17,631 nt of DNA, taken from CAZRDB01 sp964598695. Its GTDB lineage: Bacteria > Armatimonadota > Zipacnadia > UBA1398. Of this stretch, positions 13,577 through 17,631 are shown piece after piece (within the stretch, counting starts at the first letter, position 1; every line of letters starts with the position of its first letter). A model generated the notes under the pieces. That model did no database searches. It saw only the letters and a list, made by a program, of their open reading frames with translations, and was not told where the DNA came from. Both the position numbers and the translations under genes were made by a program. The stretch covers positions 1 to 17,631 of the forward strand of contig CAZRDB010000104.1 of assembly GCA_964598695.1 (NCBI GenBank), written 5' to 3'.

Positions 13577-16393
13577 TTACGGCTGGTACAGGTCGAGGTC
13601 GTCGAGCCACAGCGTCCCGGAGCCGCCCGAGACGTCGACGAACAGCGCGAGCTGCACGGTCTCCGGCGGCAGCTCACCGGCGGCGATCCCGCCGGCCACG
13701 GGGGTCCAGTCGGCCGTGCCCTCGGGGAGCGCCCCGGGCTGGGCGATCGCGGGCCAGCCCGGCTCCCGCCCCCCGGCTGCAGCCCGCGCGAGGCACCAGC
13801 TCCGGATCCAGCCGTCGGCCCCGAAGGCGGCGACGTTCACCGTCGCGAGGCAGCCGTCGAGGGCCGCGGTCCGCACCTTGAGGCGCAGGCGCAGGCCACG
13901 CGTCACGTCGGCCGCGATGTTCCAGTGCACGAGGCGGCGGTCGAACGGCCCGTCGAGGCGCAGGCTGCCCGGCTCGGCACAGCCGACGGACCCATCCCAC
14001 GCGTAGGGGCTCACGCGCTCGGGCGTCCACTCGCCCGTGTCGCCCAGCAGGAATCCTCCATCGCGCACGAGGTTGGGCGGGCCCGTCGTCACGGAGGCCC
14101 TGCGCGTGACGGTGTAGGGCGCCGCCAGGCCGAGTGCGCCCGACGCGAACGTGGCCGCGACGGAGACGGTTCCGGTCGTCCGCGGCGCCTCGGCCGGCAC
14201 GGCGAGCCGGATCGCGCCCTCCTCGCGGAGACACTCGACGGGGAGGCCCTCGATCCGCACCTCGACGGGCAGCTCCTCCGGGGCGCTCACGGCGAGCGTG
14301 GCCGACTGGCCCGGCGCGACAGCGACCGTGGTGGGCGAGAGCCGGAGGGCTTCCTCGCACCGGGCGATGCCGGCCATCTGGGCGCTGCCCTCGATGTAGA
14401 CGGGCCCGCGCGCGAGGTCGAGCGTGAGGTCGGCGGCGGGGCCCGCGGCGATCTCGTTGGCATACAGGTCGCGGACGACGAGGCGCTCGCCGGGGAGGCA
14501 GCCGAGGGCGGTTGCGGCGAGGGGCTCGAGCGGCCCAGTGCGGTCCTCCCACACGAGCGCGATCGGGCCCTCGAAGGAGATCTGGTGCAGGGTCCGGCTC
14601 AGGCGGACGTGGCCGAGGCAGCGGCGGCCGTCGAGTTCGTGGGCGGTCGCCGCGAGCGCGGCGTCGGAGAGCTTCGGCGCGAAGCCGAGGTAGAGCACGC
14701 CGATGCCGGAGTCGCCGGTCCACTGCGACTCGTGCGCGCTGTCGCGCGGGTCGTAGGTGCAGAACCAGAAGGCCTTGCCCTCGGGCGAGAGGGCGAGGCA
14801 CTCGGCGTAGAGCGCCGCGAGCCGGGCGGCCTGCTGCTTCTCCGAGCAGCCGTACCGGGCCGAGTAGCCGGGGCTCTCGTCGTAGGCCACGGAGCCAAAC
14901 TCGTTGACCCAGATGGGCTTGTCGGCCATGCCCCCGCCCGCGAGCAGCGTCTTGCGGCGCTCGATCTCGACCGGGAAGGTGCTTGGCGGCGCGTAGCTGT
15001 GGAGGGTCGCGATGTCGAACCAGCGGCCTCCACCCTGCTCTCCGACGGCACGGAGCCAGTTCTCGAAGCCGGCATGGGAGAGCCCCAGCACGGTGCAGTC
15101 GGGGTCGGCCCGCTTCGCGGCCTCGTAGGTCGAACGGAGCATCGCGACGTAGTGCGACCCCGCCACCCGCGTCTCCTCGGGCCACATAAGGTCGGGCTCG
15201 TTCCAGGTCTCCCAGTGGCGGATCCTCCCACGGTACTGCGTGACGAGCCGCTCGACGTAGGCGGCCCACGCGCCCATCTTCTCCTCGGGCGGCACGCCGC
15301 AGGCGGTTCCACCCGTGAGCCAGTCGGGGCCGCCCCAGAGGATCGCCTGGTACCGCAGGCCGAGCGGCTCCATCCGCCGGAGGGCCGAGTCGAGTGCGCG
15401 GGTGTCCCACTTGCCCTCCTCGGGCTCCTGCACGCGCCAGGTGTTCTCCCACGCGAGCCAGGGGCGGATCCAGTGGACGCCGGCCCGGGCCATCAGCGGG
15501 GCCTGGTAGGCGTACCACCAGATCTGCTGCTGGAAGAGATTGATGCCGATGGCGGAGCGGTCGGGGTCGACGGGGCGCGGCGCGGGGATCCGGCAGACCC
15601 GCAGCCGCCCGGCGGGGCGCCCCTCGGCCGTGGCGGTCAGCTCGTAGATGCCGTACCGCGGGAGGGGCAGCTCGACGGCGACAGGCGAGAGGTCAGCTCC
15701 GCCGCGCACGCGGGCCTCGGCGGTCCAGACCTCCTCGCCGGTGGCATACTCGGTCGCGCGGAGGGCCACGGCATGCGCGCCGGGCTCGCCGGGCCACGAG
15801 GCGGCGACGGTCACGCGAACGGGCTCCTCGCCCACGAAGACGCCGCCGACGCGGTCGGTCACGAGGCGCGGGCCGAGGGCGGCAGCGGAAGCGTCGGCCG
15901 AGAGCCACAGCGGAAAGGGCCGGTCGCCGACCATCACGTAGGCGGCCGCGACGTACCGGTCACCCGTCGTCGCGGGCCCAAGCGTCACCTCGGTGAGCGT
16001 GCACCGCGCGATGCCCTCAGGCCCTCGCTCCACCCGCACCCGGGCCGAGAGGTAGGGCTCCTCGATCGCCGCTTCGCCCTCGGGTGAGAGCGCGACCGAC
16101 TTGAGTACGGCGTGCGCGAGGTCTTCCGGGAACTCCGGATCGCAGAGGAGCCACGCAAGCCCCGCCTCACCCTCGGCGCCCCGCGTGTAGGCGAAGGCGG
16201 TGACGGGCTCCGGGAGTGTCAGGTACTGGCCGAGCGCGTCGGGGAACTCCCACCGGCCGCGCATCAGGTCGAGCAGCTCGACGGTGAACGGCTGTGGCGG
16301 GAGGGGCACGTTCGGGGCGACCTCTTCCGAGACGGCCTCGGGTGCGAGGGCGGCTTGGCCGAGGAGGCAGAGGAGCGACAGCGACACCAGCAT
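13577..16393 (-). CDS. Secreted GH39-like clan GH-A hydrolase with C-terminal CBM-like domain
   Basis: A 938-residue multidomain enzyme and first gene of the three-hydrolase minus-strand operon. It has a signal peptide (about 1-17, LSLLCLLGQAALA), an N-terminal beta region (about 20-180), an Ig-like domain (about 182-267) and a (beta/alpha)8 barrel (about 279-585) starting SAIGINLFQQQIWW. Glu399 in ETWNEPD fits the acid/base and Glu498 in WVNEFGS the nucleophile, typical of clan GH-A and closest in style to GH39 or related beta-xylosidase/glycosidase groups. A beta domain (590-675), another Ig-like domain (680-770) and a jelly-roll CBM-like domain (about 775-938, from NLVRDGGF to LWLDDLDLY, as in CBM4/9/22 or CBM16 modules) follow. 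The ATG at 16393 has a modest CGGAG site; the frame continues upstream but without protein-like sequence and across the divergent gene. Substrate unknown. Confidence 0.83.
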   Translation of the reverse strand: MLVSLSLLCLLGQAALAPEAVSEEVAPNVPLPPQPFTVELLDLMRGRWEFPDALGQYLTLPEPVTAFAYTRGAEGEAGLAWLLCDPEFPEDLAHAVLKSVALSPEGEAAIEEPYLSARVRVERGPEGIARCTLTEVTLGPATTGDRYVAAAYVMVGDRPFPLWLSADASAAALGPRLVTDRVGGVFVGEEPVRVTVAASWPGEPGAHAVALRATEYATGEEVWTAEARVRGGADLSPVAVELPLPRYGIYELTATAEGRPAGRLRVCRIPAPRPVDPDRSAIGINLFQQQIWWYAYQAPLMARAGVHWIRPWLAWENTWRVQEPEEGKWDTRALDSALRRMEPLGLRYQAILWGGPDWLTGGTACGVPPEEKMGAWAAYVERLVTQYRGRIRHWETWNEPDLMWPEETRVAGSHYVAMLRSTYEAAKRADPDCTVLGLSHAGFENWLRAVGEQGGGRWFDIATLHSYAPPSTFPVEIERRKTLLAGGGMADKPIWVNEFGSVAYDESPGYSARYGCSEKQQAARLAALYAECLALSPEGKAFWFCTYDPRDSAHESQWTGDSGIGVLYLGFAPKLSDAALAATAHELDGRRCLGHVRLSRTLHQISFEGPIALVWEDRTGPLEPLAATALGCLPGERLVVRDLYANEIAAGPAADLTLDLARGPVYIEGSAQMAGIARCEEALRLSPTTVAVAPGQSATLAVSAPEELPVEVRIEGLPVECLREEGAIRLAVPAEAPRTTGTVSVAATFASGALGLAAPYTVTRRASVTTGPPNLVRDGGFLLGDTGEWTPERVSPYAWDGSVGCAEPGSLRLDGPFDRRLVHWNIAADVTRGLRLRLKVRTAALDGCLATVNVAAFGADGWIRSWCLARAAAGGREPGWPAIAQPGALPEGTADWTPVAGGIAAGELPPETVQLALFVDVSGGSGTLWLDDLDLYQP

Positions 16394-16441
16394 GGCGGGC
16401 ACTCCGTTCGGTGGTGGGGTCCTGCTCGGTGGCGTTCGGCG

Positions 16442-16499
16442 TGGCGCGCGGGAGGGCCTCCCGGATGGGCGCGGGTGCGTAACGACTTCCCGCGCGCCA
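16442..16499 (-). promoter_or_regulatory. Nested, mutually exclusive inverted repeats in leader of hydrolase operon
   Basis: TGGCGCGCGGGA (16442-16453) and TCCCGCGCGCCA (16488-16499) form a perfect 12-bp inverted repeat around a 34-nt loop. Inside, CGGGAGG (16449-16455) pairs with CCTCCCG (16457-16463) around one base. A third pairing, GCGCGGG (16469-16475) with CCCGCGC (16489-16495), is also possible. The first two share 16449-16453, and the third uses the far arm of the first, so the long stem excludes the others. The elements lie 49-106 bp upstream of the GH39-like start. They could be a transcribed leader with alternative folds, or operators for the divergent genes. No T tract is present. 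Confidence 0.4.
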
Positions 16500-16532
16500 G
16501 GCACCTCCGGGCAGGCAGGGGACTGTGATCCG

Positions 16533-17042
16533 ATGGAGCCTCGCGAAGCCAGGGCAGGCGGACTCGGCGCTCTCGCGCTCATTGCGGAGGTCGCGCTGGC
16601 CGCGCTCGCCTGCGCGGGTGCCATCGGGGGGTGCAGCCTGTGGTGGCAGGCGAGCCCCCCGGCCGGAGCCCTCATCGCCGATCTAGCTGGCTTCGAGCGC
16701 CGCGTGCTCCTCCGCTGGCCCGACGGCTCGTCCCTCGTCGTTGGCTTCTGCCGCGCCGGATGGCCCGCGTCGGCCTCCGCCATCGTCAGGTCACCGGAGA
16801 AGCCCGATCTGGCCGTCCTCGGGTTCACGCCGGCACCGACGGGCGACCCCCGATCCCTCGGGGCGGGGGCCTTCTGCCTTCCCGACCCGAGGTCGCTGGG
16901 CTTGCATGGTGAGGGAGAGCCCACCTCGCGCTGCGACTACGACTCGGCCACCGGATCGGGCACCGAATGGTATGCGTGGAGCTTCGCCGACGAGACCACG
17001 GGTGACGCGGTGACCTATATGCACTGGAGGCAGACCCCATGA
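16533..17042 (+). CDS. Hypothetical single-pass membrane protein (169 aa)
   Basis: A 169-residue protein with a short basic N-terminus (MEPREAR), one hydrophobic segment at about 10-33 (LGALALIAEVALAALACAGAIGGC), and a C-terminal soluble part of about 135 residues. The soluble part begins LIADLAGFERRVLLRWPDGSSLVVGF and contains several Cys (GFCRAGW, AFCLPD, SRCDYD), which would suit an extracytoplasmic domain with disulfides. The hydrophobic segment could be a membrane anchor or an uncleaved signal; a Cys within it (GGCSL) raises a weak lipoprotein possibility. The ribosome site is weak (AGGGGAC about 11 bp upstream of ATG 16533). The stop overlaps the next gene as ATGA. I do not recognise a family. 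It is divergent from the hydrolase operon, with 139 bp between starts. Confidence 0.6.
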   Translation: MEPREARAGGLGALALIAEVALAALACAGAIGGCSLWWQASPPAGALIADLAGFERRVLLRWPDGSSLVVGFCRAGWPASASAIVRSPEKPDLAVLGFTPAPTGDPRSLGAGAFCLPDPRSLGLHGEGEPTSRCDYDSATGSGTEWYAWSFADETTGDAVTYMHWRQTP

Positions 17043-17323
17043 GCGCCCGCTGCCTGGTTCACCTCACGGTGCTCGCGGTGGCTGTCAGCAGCCTCAGCAT
17101 CGCTGCGCTGACCTACGTCGCGTCCGGGTTCGTGGCGAGCCCGGCCGACATAGCGGTGTACCATCTCGCGGGGCCCCCGGACGTTCTGGCCGCGATCCGC
17201 TGGCTTCCGAGGGCCGTGACCGGCACAGCTCTCGCCGCGCTCGCCGCGACCGCGCTCGCCGCCTGGGGGCTCTTCGCCGACGCACGCGCACGCCGGCGCG
17301 CGCAGCCACCTGCACCGCGGTAG
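17039..17323 (+). CDS. Hypothetical two-helix membrane protein (94 aa)
   Basis: A 94-residue protein with two hydrophobic segments, about 7-31 (LVHLTVLAVAVSSLSIAALTYVASGFV) and about 58-80 (AVTGTALAALAATALAAWGLF), and a basic tail (RARRR) that would sit in the cytoplasm. Its ATG overlaps the stop of the preceding gene (ATGA at 17039-17042), so the two are translationally coupled and probably work together in the membrane. Family not recognised; no catalytic motif is visible. Confidence 0.6.
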   Translation: MSARCLVHLTVLAVAVSSLSIAALTYVASGFVASPADIAVYHLAGPPDVLAAIRWLPRAVTGTALAALAATALAAWGLFADARARRRAQPPAPR

Positions 17324-17375
17324 CGGCGGGCGGTATCCTTGCGCTGGCGCTCGCCGACCGAGAGGATGCTGCCCG

Positions 17376-17631
17376 ATGGCCGTCCGTTTGCTCACCTGCC
17401 TGCTGCTGCTCACCGGCCCGCTGTTCGCCGAGGGTACCCCGCCGCGCTCCTACACCGTGGCGACCGCCGAGGAGCTGCTCGCGGCGGTCGGCGCTCCGGG
17501 CGAGCGGACGATCCGGCTCGAGCCCGGCGTGTATGCGATCGACGAGCCGCTCACGATCACCGGGCAGAACCACGTGAACCTGTGGGGGAGCGGCTGGGAC
17601 ACGACGATCCTCCGTCGGGGCGAGGGGCCCG
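17376..17631 (+). CDS. Secreted right-handed beta-helix-like protein, 5' part only
   Basis: The frame opens with a signal peptide (MAVRLLTCLLLLTGPLFAEG; basic Arg4, Leu-rich core, cleavage near FAEG) and continues past the window end, giving 85 residues. The mature start reads YTVATAEELLAAVG, then IRLEPGVYAIDEPLTITGQNHVNLWGSG and TTIL. This pattern (a list of short strands, P-G-x-Y, and G-x-x-x-x-T-x-L) is typical of parallel beta-helix proteins such as pectate-lyase-like, polysaccharide-lyase or NosD-type repeats. GAGAGG lies about 11 bp upstream of ATG 17376. The class is a reasonable guess from 85 residues; whether it is an enzyme cannot be told. A polysaccharide lyase would suit the neighbouring hydrolases. 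Confidence 0.7.
   Translation, partial: MAVRLLTCLLLLTGPLFAEGTPPRSYTVATAEELLAAVGAPGERTIRLEPGVYAIDEPLTITGQNHVNLWGSGWDTTILRRGEGP

Noticed and set aside
11362..13881. Long plus-strand open frame (about 840 codons) opposite the GH42 gene
   Set aside because: Low-complexity shadow without recognisable motifs; the minus strand carries the GH42 catalytic Glu motifs and a clear ribosome site.
13565..16087. Long plus-strand open frame (about 840 codons) opposite the GH39-like gene
   Set aside because: Same antisense GC effect; the opposite strand has signal peptide, NEP and NEFG motifs and a CBM-like end.
16394..16924. N-terminal extension of the GH39-like frame upstream of 16393
   Set aside because: It would bury the signal peptide inside the protein and run across the divergent membrane-protein gene; ATG 16393 begins a normal signal peptide.
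1..17631. CRISPR arrays, tRNA/rRNA genes, insertion sequences, toxin-antitoxin or defence genes
   Set aside because: No regularly spaced repeats, cloverleaf sequences, transposase motifs or defence domains were seen by eye on either strand; gene-free gaps are all below about 170 bp.

Overview
The window is GC-rich bacterial DNA carrying part of a carbohydrate-utilisation locus. Genes are densely packed, and nearly every start has a Shine-Dalgarno sequence of the GGAGG type. Strong GC bias at third codon positions produces very long open frames antisense to real genes; I treated these as shadows. Large multidomain secreted glycoside hydrolases, an enolase-superfamily sugar-acid dehydratase and a sugar-type SDR suggest a free-living polysaccharide-degrading heterotroph, for example of the Armatimonadota or the PVC group. 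That is an inference from gene style; no marker gene is present.

Layout: (1) 2-2695, plus strand: the 3' end of an unrecognised gene, a 67-aa helical protein, a bacteriohemerythrin with all seven iron ligands, and a mannonate-dehydratase-like (ManD/RspA) enolase-superfamily protein. (2) 2686-4704, minus strand: a CapA-type metallophosphatase-fold lipoprotein, whose 3' end overlaps the ManD-like gene by 10 bp, and an SDR oxidoreductase. Two hairpins lie between them. (3) 4871-8495, plus strand: a secreted 1084-aa GH36/clan-D-like hydrolase with an inserted beta-sandwich domain, FN3 and C-terminal binding-like domains, followed 10 bp later by a DUF1801 protein. (4) 16393-8511, minus strand: three clan-A hydrolases in tight succession, namely a secreted GH39-like enzyme with a C-terminal CBM-like domain, a cytoplasmic GH42 beta-galactosidase-like enzyme, and a secreted hydrolase with an F5/8-type (CBM32-like) domain. 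(5) 16533-17631, plus strand: a pair of unknown membrane proteins joined by an ATGA overlap, then the 5' end of a secreted protein that looks like a parallel beta-helix.

How it may work together (inference): the secreted enzymes would attack a heteropolysaccharide outside the cytoplasm, GH42 would cleave galactosides from imported oligosaccharides, and the SDR and ManD-like dehydratase would process sugars or sugar acids. No transporter, SusC/SusD pair, sigma/anti-sigma pair or transcription factor is visible. The two divergent intergenic regions (4705-4870 and 16394-16532) each contain a 15-bp interrupted palindrome. The second also contains a 12-bp inverted repeat that would fold in competition with it in the leader of the hydrolase operon. 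No gene-free stretch exceeds about 170 bp, and I saw no tRNA, rRNA, CRISPR array or insertion sequence. I did not find a clearly new multi-gene system. The best candidates for novelty are the GH36-like enzyme's altered active site and domain insertion, and the leader structure of the three-hydrolase operon.
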